A DNA stretch of 64,000 bases from Promethearchaeia archaeon. Lineage in GTDB: Archaea; Asgardarchaeota; Lokiarchaeia; Sigyniarchaeales; SOKP01. The notes under the pieces were generated by a model. That model did not search any database and had not been told where the DNA came from. It saw only the letters and a program-made list of their open reading frames with translations. The stretch lies in contig JAHQWK010000022.1 in the NCBI GenBank assembly GCA_029856145.1, positions 61,422 through 125,421 of the forward strand, in the 5' to 3' direction. Positions 37,211 to 46,218 of the stretch are shown here, piece by piece. Numbering within the stretch: the first letter of the stretch is position 1; every line of letters begins with the position of its first letter. The translations under genes and the position numbers were made by a program.

Positions 37211-38377
37211 ATGATAGAACATATTTGTAAGAAATGTATCTTACCACATGGATTTCTAGGCGTATCTCTAGGCTCTGAAGGCTTATGCGAATTTTGTACT
37301 GATCCTGACCATAAAAATGTCAATTGGTCTCGAACTGCAATAGACCAAGAAAGAAGGAATCAAGCTCTTACTGATTGGAAATTAGTAGTGGAGAAAATGC
37401 AAATTGAACATGAGAAGTGTTCATATGATTGTATTTTAGGATATTCCGGAGGTAAAGATTCCACTGCTCTATTAGATTATCTAGTGAATGATCTTGGTTT
37501 GACTCCTTTAGCAGTAACTACTGATACAGGATTTATGACCGAGATTGCCAAGGATAATATGAAGGATACTTTAGCACAAATTAATGTGGATCATGTGTTA
37601 ATCGAAGATTGTATTTCTACTTTTACAAAACTCTATAAATGGCACTTTTTTAACCATAATTCTAAAGAGACATTCCTAGCACGAGGTATATGTGATTATT
37701 GCTCAGATTTAATACATAGTATTGTCGTAAAAGAAGCTATAAAACAGGAGATACCCTATGTACTATTTGGTTACTCACCAGCTCAGATTTTCAGGTATTT
37801 CTATGAAATGCCACAGGAGGAGGTCATTGAAGCGTGGAAGCCGGAGCTTATATTTGATGAGCTTATATTTGATGAGAGTGATCATAAGTGGTATTTAAAT
37901 GATGGTGAGATTAATAGTGGCATCCTCCCACGAGTTCTACTTCCATATCATGTAATACCATATCGAGAACAAGATATCATCAAACTTGTAGAATCTAAGA
38001 ATTATATAAAAAAAGGACATGCAGACCCGCTATTAACTAATTGCAATGTGGTTCATGCTGCAACTTTCTATGATTTCAATAGATACGGAGGAATTCTGTA
38101 TGCCTATCAGTATGCTGAATTAGTACGTCAAAATCCAGAGTCCCGTAAGAAGTGGCTAAGAACATTAAAAATGTCTGCTCCACTAATTCTTGAAAACAAT
38201 TTTAAGCGAAAAGAAGTCAATTTATTCTTTAGCCAAATTGGAGTTACTCAAGAAGAAATGCAAGAGCATATACAGGAGCAATTAGAACAAGATCCTAATA
38301 AAAAGCGAATCTTAAATATAATTGCAATGTTTCAAAAAAAGCGAAAGACACGACAAGTGGCCGTACTTACCCAATAA
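37211..38377 (+). CDS. PP-loop ATPase, N-acetyl-sugar amidotransferase-like
   Basis: 388 residues from the ATG at 37211. An upstream in-frame ATG at 37088 would place the TATA box inside the gene, so I reject it. The N-terminus has CxxC pairs (CKKC, then CEFC) that probably hold zinc. The PP-loop SGGKDST (about 80-86) adenylates a carbonyl or similar group so it can be replaced by nitrogen or sulfur. The layout resembles WbpG/PseA-type amidotransferases and other ExsB-like enzymes. The flanking GNAT genes suggest a biosynthetic set; the product cannot be named. Confidence 0.8.
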   Translation: MIEHICKKCILPHGFLGVSLGSEGLCEFCTDPDHKNVNWSRTAIDQERRNQALTDWKLVVEKMQIEHEKCSYDCILGYSGGKDSTALLDYLVNDLGLTPLAVTTDTGFMTEIAKDNMKDTLAQINVDHVLIEDCISTFTKLYKWHFFNHNSKETFLARGICDYCSDLIHSIVVKEAIKQEIPYVLFGYSPAQIFRYFYEMPQEEVIEAWKPELIFDELIFDESDHKWYLNDGEINSGILPRVLLPYHVIPYREQDIIKLVESKNYIKKGHADPLLTNCNVVHAATFYDFNRYGGILYAYQYAELVRQNPESRKKWLRTLKMSAPLILENNFKRKEVNLFFSQIGVTQEEMQEHIQEQLEQDPNKKRILNIIAMFQKKRKTRQVAVLTQ

Positions 38378-38417
38378 ATTTTATTTTTTTTCTTTTTCTT
38401 ATATATATATAATAGAT
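38378..38417 (+). terminator. T-rich intergenic terminator between convergent genes
   Basis: After the PP-loop stop codon the plus strand reads ATTTTATTTTTTTTCTTTTTC, a typical archaeal T-run terminator. Confidence 0.55.
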
Positions 38418-40325
38418 TTACCTAAAAGAGACCCAGCAAAAAAATGGTATCAATGACTCGATAATAGAAAAAAGGAGAATCCATTCTAAGAATGGACTGG
38501 GAAATATACATATCCAAATAAGTATTATCATGGGTAAAATCCCATTTATGCCAATTATTTTCTGTATTTTTGAGCTATTTCGAGAGATCATCATCCCATA
38601 GGCAAAGAGCGCAAGGATAAACCCACCAAACGCAAATATCATTGAAAGATTGTGAAATATTCCTCGTGGTCCTGATCTGTCAGAACTAAAGATCCCTATT
38701 AAGATTATTCCAGTACTCCCAATAACACCTGAAATAGTAGCGTAACGACGTATCTTATCCATAACTCTATTCTTATCTGTGCTAATCCTTCGTGAAAGAA
38801 AGCAATATAATAACATAGTTGTTAAGCCACCTATCACACAGGCACAATCAAACATAAAAGGTACGGGCGTAGTGGTAAGTGACCCAAGTTGACTAATATA
38901 ATGAGAAATTAGGGTATACCCAAAAAATTTCGCAATAATAATACTCCCAATAAGCATAAAAAGATATACTATTAATCCTGTCATCAACGAGGATTTAATT
39001 ATCTTCGGATAATTCCATACATTTAATATCTTATCCTTTACACTATAAAAGAGTGGAATCCTTTCCAATATTTTTTTACTTACGGAGCTATTACCAAGTG
39101 CCAAAGTTTTTAACAGTTTTTTACCCTCATCAATAAGATGAATATCTTTATCTAAATTTCCTTCATACCAATTAAACAGGATGTTATCCTCAAAGACTCC
39201 TTTTTGTGTATTATAATTCCAGCTTGGGATATATCCTCGTGGAGAGAGTCCAGCATTAAGAAAAATCTTTTGATGGGTAGGTTCACAGGCAGAAAGAAAT
39301 ACTTCACAGTATCGTATTCCTCTTTCTTTTCCACAGTTAATAAATTCTTCTACAAACACATATAATTCTTCAAGACTGTTCACACGGTATTTTGTCTTTT
39401 CAAAGTTTTGTACCTGTGGAGTATAGAGAAACTCAAAATACGAAGAGGTATCAGGAAATCTAAATTGAATTGTTTCATACCCAAAATCATCAATTTCACT
39501 ACTTCTTATCAGACATTTTTTTAGATAATTTATTTTCTTCTGATCTAAGATGATACCTGGTGTCTCGATGTTATAGTCTCCTAACTTATATCGATTATCT
39601 GAATACAGAAAACAACTCTCCACTTGAGGCAATATGCTTGGAACTGTACTCATTCTTAAAGTTCTTAACGCTCGTTCATCATAGCAAATTTGCATTAAGT
39701 CAGATTCTACACGCCCTAAGAATACGTCCTTATTTGGATAAAACCCAATTGGAGCAATTCCACACACCCACATAGAATACTGAGACTTTGCATGAGCTGT
39801 TCGATTCTCTACGTACCACAAAAAGATCACATCTTTATATTTATGAATCATTCCCAGCATAGAACCGATCATTGCCTTCGTAATATCAATATATCCTTGA
39901 TATTTCTTTTTAAGCATAAACCCACGAATGTAACCCCTCTTATTGTCAAAATCTAAAACAAATGTAATGCAACCTGCGATATTATATGAAGGATCTTGAT
40001 AGATTATCCATTGAATTGATGGCTCTTGTATCATCTTTCGAACTTCATCAACATCTTCCATTTCCTTGTATGGATAGGTTCCGTTGTACAACTCCCTATA
40101 AATCCCCACAATTTCTTGTGCATCCTCTGGTTTTGCGAGACGTAAAATAGGTCCTACTTTATCTTTTTGTTTTCTGTCGCATAGTTTAAAATCAAGGTAC
40201 ATTCCTTTATGAATATCAGGATCTACTACCTCTTCAAACGGTTTAATGAATTGAGTTGTAGAATTTGAAAATAACTCATTTAACGATATTATTGAACTTG
40301 TAATTACTTCTTCTGAAATAGTCAT
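38418..40325 (-). CDS. GNAT acetyltransferase fused to DUF998-like membrane domain
   Basis: 635 residues. The N-terminal part (about 55-210) is a GNAT domain beginning LRLAKPEDAQEIVGIYRELY. A second alpha/beta region (210-390) may be another acyltransferase-like fold. The C-terminal 200 residues form about six membrane helices with SHYISQLGSL, GSTGIILIGIFSSDRSG and FHNLSMIFAFGG, which follow the DUF998 pattern. A membrane-bound N-acyltransferase that modifies a lipid or wall component is plausible but not shown. It is convergent with the PP-loop gene. Confidence 0.7.
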   Translation of the reverse strand: MTISEEVITSSIISLNELFSNSTTQFIKPFEEVVDPDIHKGMYLDFKLCDRKQKDKVGPILRLAKPEDAQEIVGIYRELYNGTYPYKEMEDVDEVRKMIQEPSIQWIIYQDPSYNIAGCITFVLDFDNKRGYIRGFMLKKKYQGYIDITKAMIGSMLGMIHKYKDVIFLWYVENRTAHAKSQYSMWVCGIAPIGFYPNKDVFLGRVESDLMQICYDERALRTLRMSTVPSILPQVESCFLYSDNRYKLGDYNIETPGIILDQKKINYLKKCLIRSSEIDDFGYETIQFRFPDTSSYFEFLYTPQVQNFEKTKYRVNSLEELYVFVEEFINCGKERGIRYCEVFLSACEPTHQKIFLNAGLSPRGYIPSWNYNTQKGVFEDNILFNWYEGNLDKDIHLIDEGKKLLKTLALGNSSVSKKILERIPLFYSVKDKILNVWNYPKIIKSSLMTGLIVYLFMLIGSIIIAKFFGYTLISHYISQLGSLTTTPVPFMFDCACVIGGLTTMLLYCFLSRRISTDKNRVMDKIRRYATISGVIGSTGIILIGIFSSDRSGPRGIFHNLSMIFAFGGFILALFAYGMMISRNSSKIQKIIGINGILPMIILIWICIFPSPFLEWILLFSIIESLIPFFCWVSFR

Positions 40326-40428
40326 TTTCTTTTTTATGATTTATTTGTTAATTCTATGAGCTTTTTTATGATTTAACAAGAAATTTACTAAGTATATTTA
40401 AATAAAAAACAGAAGAAGACAGGGGGGA

Positions 40429-40447
40429 TTTTTCCTTTATATATAAA
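40429..40447. promoter_or_regulatory. TATA-like element with T-run at the operon end
   Basis: The plus strand reads TTTTTCCTTTATATATAAA, the same layout as the promoters at 37145 and 48296. On the plus strand it would point into the 3' end of the last gene of the 40-48 kb operon as antisense. The TATA part is symmetric and could also serve the minus-strand GNAT-DUF998 gene at 40325. Preceded by a G-run (40422-40427). Confidence 0.4.
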
Positions 40448-40450
40448 CTC

Positions 40451-40810
40451 TTACTCAGTACCTTCCAAGTCACTATTTAATGTCTCATAAATTTTATTAA
40501 TTCGTGAACCGATGGTTTCAAGAAGCTGATTTTTTTCTTCTAATTCGTTTTCTAATTGAGGTGAATTGGGGCTCCTTTGAGTAAACTCTGCTAGAGATTT
40601 ACTTGTACTTTCCCGTTTTAGATGGAACGGAATAAATTCTTTCAACGCCTTTAATATATGTGCGCGTAGTTTGATGATATTTTTGCCCAAATCGTTTATT
40701 GAAATCTTCCCGCTTCTTGCTTTCATAAGGGCTTTTTTGAGATCGTCTAGATTATCTTTATCAAACACGATCTTTTCTAAAATTTCTTCAATATCTATTT
40801 TATTTTGCAT
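40451..40810 (-). CDS. Small helical protein, last gene of membrane operon
   Basis: 119 residues from the ATG at 40810, highly charged and helical with no membrane segment. The C-terminal half (NELEEKNQLLETIGSRINKI) looks like a coiled coil. It overlaps or abuts the stop of the HerA/VirB4-like gene: a GTG at 40822 would give a 4-base overlap, while AAGGAG lies about 11 bases before the ATG. Probably a soluble partner of the membrane complex. No family recognised. Confidence 0.6.
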   Translation of the reverse strand: MQNKIDIEEILEKIVFDKDNLDDLKKALMKARSGKISINDLGKNIIKLRAHILKALKEFIPFHLKRESTSKSLAEFTQRSPNSPQLENELEEKNQLLETIGSRINKIYETLNSDLEGTE

Positions 40811-40818
40811 TTTTGTTC

Positions 40819-43800
40819 TCACTCCTTATTAATAAAATATTGAATCTTACCGAAAAAAGTAGAAATAGATTGATACATTTCTTTTGCGAAAGGTTCTAAA
40901 TTAGGGTCTTCTAATTTGATAACCTGATATTGATCAATAAAGTCAATAAGTTTTTGTTTTGAGAACGGAAATCCTTCGGTTTCTCCTAATACGCCCAAAA
41001 AGAAATTGAAATCGTTTATTACTACAGATTCGACATTATAAAAATGTCTGTATACCCCCATCAGATAATTTTTAATTAACCCGTGCTGAATTTTTATCGC
41101 ATTTGAATAATCACCATTATCAATAAATCTATAAATTTTGAAAATATGAAAGTAAAGATCGCCGATTTCACGTGATAAGGCTTCTATTAAGTTTTCTTTT
41201 TGGATAACATATCGTCGAGTGTGTTTTGGAAAAATAGTAGCTAAATCCTCAGAATCCATACCTTCCCGTTCTAATACTTCCACTTGAAAATCTCTATTTG
41301 CTCCTCCTTTCACTTTATAATAATCTTCTAACGCTTCTTGGTATCGTGATCCTACCGAATACGATGTTCTTAAAGCTTCCCCGCCACCCGCTCTTCGTGG
41401 ATGATTTTCTACTAAATACTCGTGTTTGATAAGAGCCTCTAATACATTTTCTATAATTCTTTTTAGGTGTTGTTTATTTTGTGTCTTTTCCGAAATTGTG
41501 GGATATAAAGATTGTTTTAAGTATTTCTTTAGTTTATCCCTGTATAAATTTCCAATCTGATCAATTGTTAATATTTGATCCATAAATTTGATGATATCTT
41601 TCACATAAATATAATAATGCCCTAAATCTATTTCAAACAAGGACTCTCGTGCTTGCTCTAATATTTTCCGTTCAGAAACATGCAAATTAAATCCTTGAGT
41701 GTCCATAAATTTCACGATCTCTTCATAAGGGAGAGTTGACTTCTCTTGGATGTCTTTCCAATCTATTATAGCAGGAAAGGGTTGGTCAATATCATCCCTC
41801 CGAGTAATTATTGTATCGTGTTTCAAATTTTTCAAATAATTAATCTGGTGGGAGTGTTTTCTTTTTGAGGAGTAAATACCTATTCCTTCAAGTTCCTGTA
41901 AGTTTACTATATTCCGTAGCATAGCAATATCTCGGGTATCTGTTGCTCTCAAGGTCATATAATTGTTAAAATATAAAAGAGCATTTGCATGAAGGTAATG
42001 AATTTGATGTGCAGAAAAGATAAGTCCAAATTTTTTCTCTACAAATGGTTTTAGAAAAATGTCCACTTTATCGTAGTTTCTTCTCAAATCCAAGAAATAT
42101 GAATCAAAGATATTATCTATATAGGGTATATATAGAATTTTTTTGTAATATTCTTCGTGATGTTGTATATAATGTCCGATTTTAGAAAGGATTACAAATG
42201 TTACAAACATTTTCTTTTTGAGGTCTCGAAATACTGAAAGATCAATTATAACGGTTTTGTTATTTTTAACGAAATCACTTGCCCCAATACTGTCTTTCTG
42301 AATTGTCTGGAAATAAGTCATTTCATTGGGGGTAAAATCTGCAAATATCGTTAGGAGGAGATCATTTACTGGGGTTTTTTCCCATTCAGTTTGATTTTGG
42401 AGTGCCATTTGAATAGAACCTAAATCCATATCAGGATTTTTTTGTATCGTTTGTCGAAACATCTCCACTATACGCTCATCTCTTTTTAATGCCAGTCCAA
42501 ACGCATCATAGATATTTTCGAGATAATCTGCATTATGAGGGTCGTAAGGAATGTCTGATTTAATAGGATCAACAATAAACGAACTTCCGTACTTGAAATA
42601 TAAGATATCTTTTTTAAACTCTGTACCATCAAAATAGGGGAGAAGTCTAGACCACTCACCGGCAAAGTCAAATACAATAGAGGGAATCTTTGCTTTAATC
42701 AGCTCAGATATGATTTTCATAGAAATTAAATCTCGATGCTCAGAAGTGCCATTCATAATAAGTAAATTATGCAACTGTTCACGTGTAAAACCAAAAGCTA
42801 CTTCTGTTTCCAATACCTCGGTATTGAATGCATGACCAATAGTAATAAAGTTTTCCAGATACAAAGGCGTATTAAACTCGGCAGCAATTTCTATATGTAC
42901 GCCTTTTTTTAGAACATCTACAATTTCCGTAAGAGGATACATATATGCTCCTTGGAACATTACATAATTTAAATGAGTCCCATTAAGTCGATATAAGTTA
43001 TGTTTTAAGACAGAAAAGAGGTATCCAGAAATTAGCGTGCTTGTCCTCATCACCTCAATTTCATATGCCTGAAAATTAATATCAAATGCCCCTTGAAGCT
43101 CATCAATTTGGGATATAAGGTCTTCTTCCATCTCGCTGAAAACAGCATCATTAAGGGTATCTACAAACTTGTAGGAGTTCACCGACATAGTGAGCATAGT
43201 AAACCACATTCCATAACGCATTCCTAACCATCTTTCTTCTTGAATCTCTTTTTGAAACCGTGTCTTATAGAACCATTGCGGGGTCAAATATTTTTTCCCT
43301 CCATTATGGTAAAAATCATAAAAAGATAGTGGCTGATTTTTCAAAGTATAGCTAAAATTTACTTTATGATTATTCAGGCTTTCAATAAACTTTCCCAGCA
43401 AGCAGAAGGGTCTGTTATACACATGCTTCAGATTTACTAGTTTCATCCCAATAAGAAGTCGATTCTCTACATGGAAAAAGACACTATAAGGAAATTCTCT
43501 TACCCTGTAGAATTGGACATCAGCAAATGGTTTTGTAACGATAATATCATCTGTCTTTATGAGTTTTGATTTTGTAAACTGAAATAATAAGGATCTCCAC
43601 CATAATAAGGTTAATCCGACAATGAATACTAGATTTATACAAATAATATAGAAAATAAGCAGATTCATAAAAAAAAATAGAAATAAACTAAAATAGAATA
43701 CCAATCCAGCACATATACCGAATTTCCAAAAGATATGTGAATTATTTGAATTTAAAGCTTTTTTCTTGTTAATAGGTGTCTCGTAGGTGGCCACCTTTTC

Positions 43801-44622
43801 TTTAAGATAAAAAGTCCGTACGGCATTCATTAAGGCATTTCCAGAAAGTAAAACAGCTTGAAAGTGATGAAAATTACTTACAATATTACTTTTTAGAGTA
43901 TCGGAATATTTTCTGATAAAATACTGCATTTTATCAAGTTTATGGTTTGTAAGAATCCCTTTTTCTTCTTTAAACACCGAAAAATAAATAGTTGTGCCTC
44001 GTGAGTGGAGAGATTTAAGAACATTGTTTCGGGACGTGTCCTTGTTAAAGAGATGGATAACTGGTTTTTGCACGATTTGGTATGAGTATGACATACGTAT
44101 ATTTTTGGAAGCTAAAGCTTTTACAAACTGTACAATTGCAGGATGAATATTTTCAGCAATCACTTGTATTTGATAGATTCGCAAGGCAACATGAACTAAA
44201 TCTTTTTTATTGGACATAAATAATGTTGAGCTATCTTCGTTTTTATGCCAAAACACCATATCTTCGAACGGTGTAAAGGCAACTTTATTTCTAGAAAAAA
44301 ATCTAAAGAAATATCTTAATAAATAAATTTCATCATGAAATACTAAAATAAAGCCAATACAACTTATAACCCCAACGCCTATAGAACCGATAAGGTGTTT
44401 GGTGAATAGGTACATTGTAACAATAATACAGATGGTAATTATTAGAAGAACTATCACCTTAACAATGGAAAAATTATTTGAAATATCTTTATATGAGGGA
44501 TTAGCCTCCCAAATATTCAGATCCTCTCTTAGGTCTTCTTTCTCTTCTGTTTTGATAATCTTCCTTTTTATTTTTTTATTATACCCTTCATATTTTTCTA
44601 AATGATCATCAATCTCTACCAT
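40819..44622 (-). CDS. Large HerA/VirB4-like membrane protein with degenerate P-loop
   Basis: 1267 residues. Hydrophobic helices lie at about 50-95 and 300-345. The pieces around them look like a duplicated VirB4/TraC N-terminal domain. A HerA/FtsK/VirB4-type motor core follows (about 590-960): LHNLLIMNGTSEHRD where the Walker A should be (residues 617-631), then IPSIVFDFAGEWSRLL, TVIIDLSVF (about 791), YIPYIDNIFD (about 831) and FGLIFSAHQIHYL. The GxGKS/T lysine is absent, and Asp-Glu of Walker B reads Asp-Asn. It should therefore not hydrolyse ATP in the usual way and may be a structural ring. The helical C-terminus is unassigned. Gene ends overlap in the operon. Confidence 0.65.
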   Translation of the reverse strand: MVEIDDHLEKYEGYNKKIKRKIIKTEEKEDLREDLNIWEANPSYKDISNNFSIVKVIVLLIITICIIVTMYLFTKHLIGSIGVGVISCIGFILVFHDEIYLLRYFFRFFSRNKVAFTPFEDMVFWHKNEDSSTLFMSNKKDLVHVALRIYQIQVIAENIHPAIVQFVKALASKNIRMSYSYQIVQKPVIHLFNKDTSRNNVLKSLHSRGTTIYFSVFKEEKGILTNHKLDKMQYFIRKYSDTLKSNIVSNFHHFQAVLLSGNALMNAVRTFYLKEKVATYETPINKKKALNSNNSHIFWKFGICAGLVFYFSLFLFFFMNLLIFYIICINLVFIVGLTLLWWRSLLFQFTKSKLIKTDDIIVTKPFADVQFYRVREFPYSVFFHVENRLLIGMKLVNLKHVYNRPFCLLGKFIESLNNHKVNFSYTLKNQPLSFYDFYHNGGKKYLTPQWFYKTRFQKEIQEERWLGMRYGMWFTMLTMSVNSYKFVDTLNDAVFSEMEEDLISQIDELQGAFDINFQAYEIEVMRTSTLISGYLFSVLKHNLYRLNGTHLNYVMFQGAYMYPLTEIVDVLKKGVHIEIAAEFNTPLYLENFITIGHAFNTEVLETEVAFGFTREQLHNLLIMNGTSEHRDLISMKIISELIKAKIPSIVFDFAGEWSRLLPYFDGTEFKKDILYFKYGSSFIVDPIKSDIPYDPHNADYLENIYDAFGLALKRDERIVEMFRQTIQKNPDMDLGSIQMALQNQTEWEKTPVNDLLLTIFADFTPNEMTYFQTIQKDSIGASDFVKNNKTVIIDLSVFRDLKKKMFVTFVILSKIGHYIQHHEEYYKKILYIPYIDNIFDSYFLDLRRNYDKVDIFLKPFVEKKFGLIFSAHQIHYLHANALLYFNNYMTLRATDTRDIAMLRNIVNLQELEGIGIYSSKRKHSHQINYLKNLKHDTIITRRDDIDQPFPAIIDWKDIQEKSTLPYEEIVKFMDTQGFNLHVSERKILEQARESLFEIDLGHYYIYVKDIIKFMDQILTIDQIGNLYRDKLKKYLKQSLYPTISEKTQNKQHLKRIIENVLEALIKHEYLVENHPRRAGGGEALRTSYSVGSRYQEALEDYYKVKGGANRDFQVEVLEREGMDSEDLATIFPKHTRRYVIQKENLIEALSREIGDLYFHIFKIYRFIDNGDYSNAIKIQHGLIKNYLMGVYRHFYNVESVVINDFNFFLGVLGETEGFPFSKQKLIDFIDQYQVIKLEDPNLEPFAKEMYQSISTFFGKIQYFINKE

Positions 44623-44626
44623 GATA

Positions 44627-45487
44627 TTAAGACCTCACTTTTCGAAATTGCTTGATATAGAAATATGTTAAAAGTACGGCACATCCAAAAAAGATGAGGA
44701 TCCATGAACTTAAATCATTTGAAAACATTGGAATAAGACTTAGTTCAATTAAGATTATTATCCCAAGTGATGAAAGTAATACAATTAATCCCAAAATGAA
44801 ATATCCAAAAATGGATTCAATCGAGCTCTGATAGTTAAGGTTGTCCTTAAGTGCCCCATGAATCGTTATTTTCCCTTTTTTATCATGGGTTATTGAATTT
44901 TTTATAGAACGTAAATGGATGGCAGTTTCTAATTTAGGTCCGTCTAACTCATACTGGAGATTTTTTCTCAGATTTGTTTCTTTTTCTACAATTTTCTGTA
45001 AGATTAATGGCTTAAGAGCGTCTGAATTTTTTTCTTTCCGTCTACTACTAGGTGATAAAAATGAAAAGGCGCCTAACTTAGAGGAGAGTAGAATGCTTTC
45101 ATGGTCCAAGCTTTTATGGAGGTTTGGTACCTCTAATTTTCTTAATTCATAGTAAATAGATAACATCTGTTTAATATGCTCTTGGGGAATATTACCCTTA
45201 CTCTTCAAAAAGAGAATTTCACATTCCCGTACCGTCTCAATATAGGAACCTCGATAAATAGGAACTTTTAGATTCTCCTCAAAAATCTCATTAATAAGTT
45301 CCATATATTCGAATATTTTTTCTCCTGAAGTTCTATTACGTGGTCGTACACCAAGATTGATCCCAATTTCATTTACTCTATTGCTCGTAAGAATAAAACT
45401 TACAACTGCTAGTTTCTTATAATTTTGAGTTTCTTTACATATATGAATTAGATTTTTTAACTTGGCATCAAGTAATTGATAACTCAT
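44627..45487 (-). CDS. Membrane protein with N-terminal soluble domain
   Basis: 286 residues. Residues 1-215 are soluble and helical, and two hydrophobic helices follow (about 228-250 and 256-276) with a short basic tail. No family is recognised. The start at 45487 overlaps the stop of the upstream gene by 4 bases (ATGA), and the gene ends 4 bases before the HerA/VirB4-like start. It is therefore translationally coupled in the operon, and the product probably assembles with its neighbours. Confidence 0.65.
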   Translation of the reverse strand: MSYQLLDAKLKNLIHICKETQNYKKLAVVSFILTSNRVNEIGINLGVRPRNRTSGEKIFEYMELINEIFEENLKVPIYRGSYIETVRECEILFLKSKGNIPQEHIKQMLSIYYELRKLEVPNLHKSLDHESILLSSKLGAFSFLSPSSRRKEKNSDALKPLILQKIVEKETNLRKNLQYELDGPKLETAIHLRSIKNSITHDKKGKITIHGALKDNLNYQSSIESIFGYFILGLIVLLSSLGIIILIELSLIPMFSNDLSSWILIFFGCAVLLTYFYIKQFRKVRS

Positions 45488-46215
45488 TTTCTCCCCTCCA
45501 TGAATGTTGTTAGAATAGGATTTACCTCGTCTTCGGGCATACCTATATCCCGTTCTTGATTTAACTCCTCTTTTGCAATGTATTTATCTAAATCAAGAAA
45601 CTCTTGAGAATCTTGAATGGTTTTCTGGAGCATTTTCTCCGGAGCCCGTTCTTGCTGGATGAATGAACTTATAGTTTTATAGTAGAATGCGGAATATGGG
45701 AAAATAAGAGGAAATGAAATAAGTTGCAAAATGTATCCTGAACCAATTGAATATACACGGATAACTTCTAAATCATAATCTCTTATACTTAATAAAGGAA
45801 AATAAAGCTCATTGGGAACTAAATACATTACAGGGCAAACAATTACATAGTATCCTATAAGTAATAATAAAAATATATTGATATACGCATACTTGTTATA
45901 ATTTCTAATGGTCTTCGCTTGGTCGATGTTTTTAAACAAAATCACATATCCCGCAGCTAAAATGGCTATAATTAAGATTATATTTATCATGAACGGGATT
46001 GAGGCACTCTCAGGTTTCATGAGGGTATTTAAAGAAGAACTTGTGGAAAAGGGGGTTTGCCATGCGGTAAAAAAATAATAGCTCCAGGACACTAAAAGAT
46101 TATTTTCAAAATCATACATTTGAAATGAATACCATTCTAAGAAAATTGAGAAAAAAAGCATAATGAGTCCTATCAGGTTTACCAGTCGAAAAATATAGGT
46201 TGTTTTTTGTTCCAT
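45484..46215 (-). CDS. Multi-pass membrane protein
   Basis: 243 residues from the ATG at 46215, which follows GGAGG in the end of the upstream gene. There are about four hydrophobic helices (about 10-28, 75-95, 108-135 and a weaker one near 160-180). The last 65 residues are charged and soluble (KMLQKTIQDSQEFL...). Located between the HhH protein gene and the 286-residue membrane protein. No homologue recognised; could be a channel-like partner, comparable in position to VirB6-type subunits, but this is inference only. Confidence 0.62.
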   Translation of the reverse strand: MEQKTTYIFRLVNLIGLIMLFFSIFLEWYSFQMYDFENNLLVSWSYYFFTAWQTPFSTSSSLNTLMKPESASIPFMINIILIIAILAAGYVILFKNIDQAKTIRNYNKYAYINIFLLLLIGYYVIVCPVMYLVPNELYFPLLSIRDYDLEVIRVYSIGSGYILQLISFPLIFPYSAFYYKTISSFIQQERAPEKMLQKTIQDSQEFLDLDKYIAKEELNQERDIGMPEDEVNPILTTFMEGRK

Positions 46216-46218
46216 CAA

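Noticed and set aside
40819..44622. A HerA-NurA end-resection operon
   Set aside because: No NurA-like nuclease, Mre11 or Rad50 gene is present, and the P-loop is degenerate.
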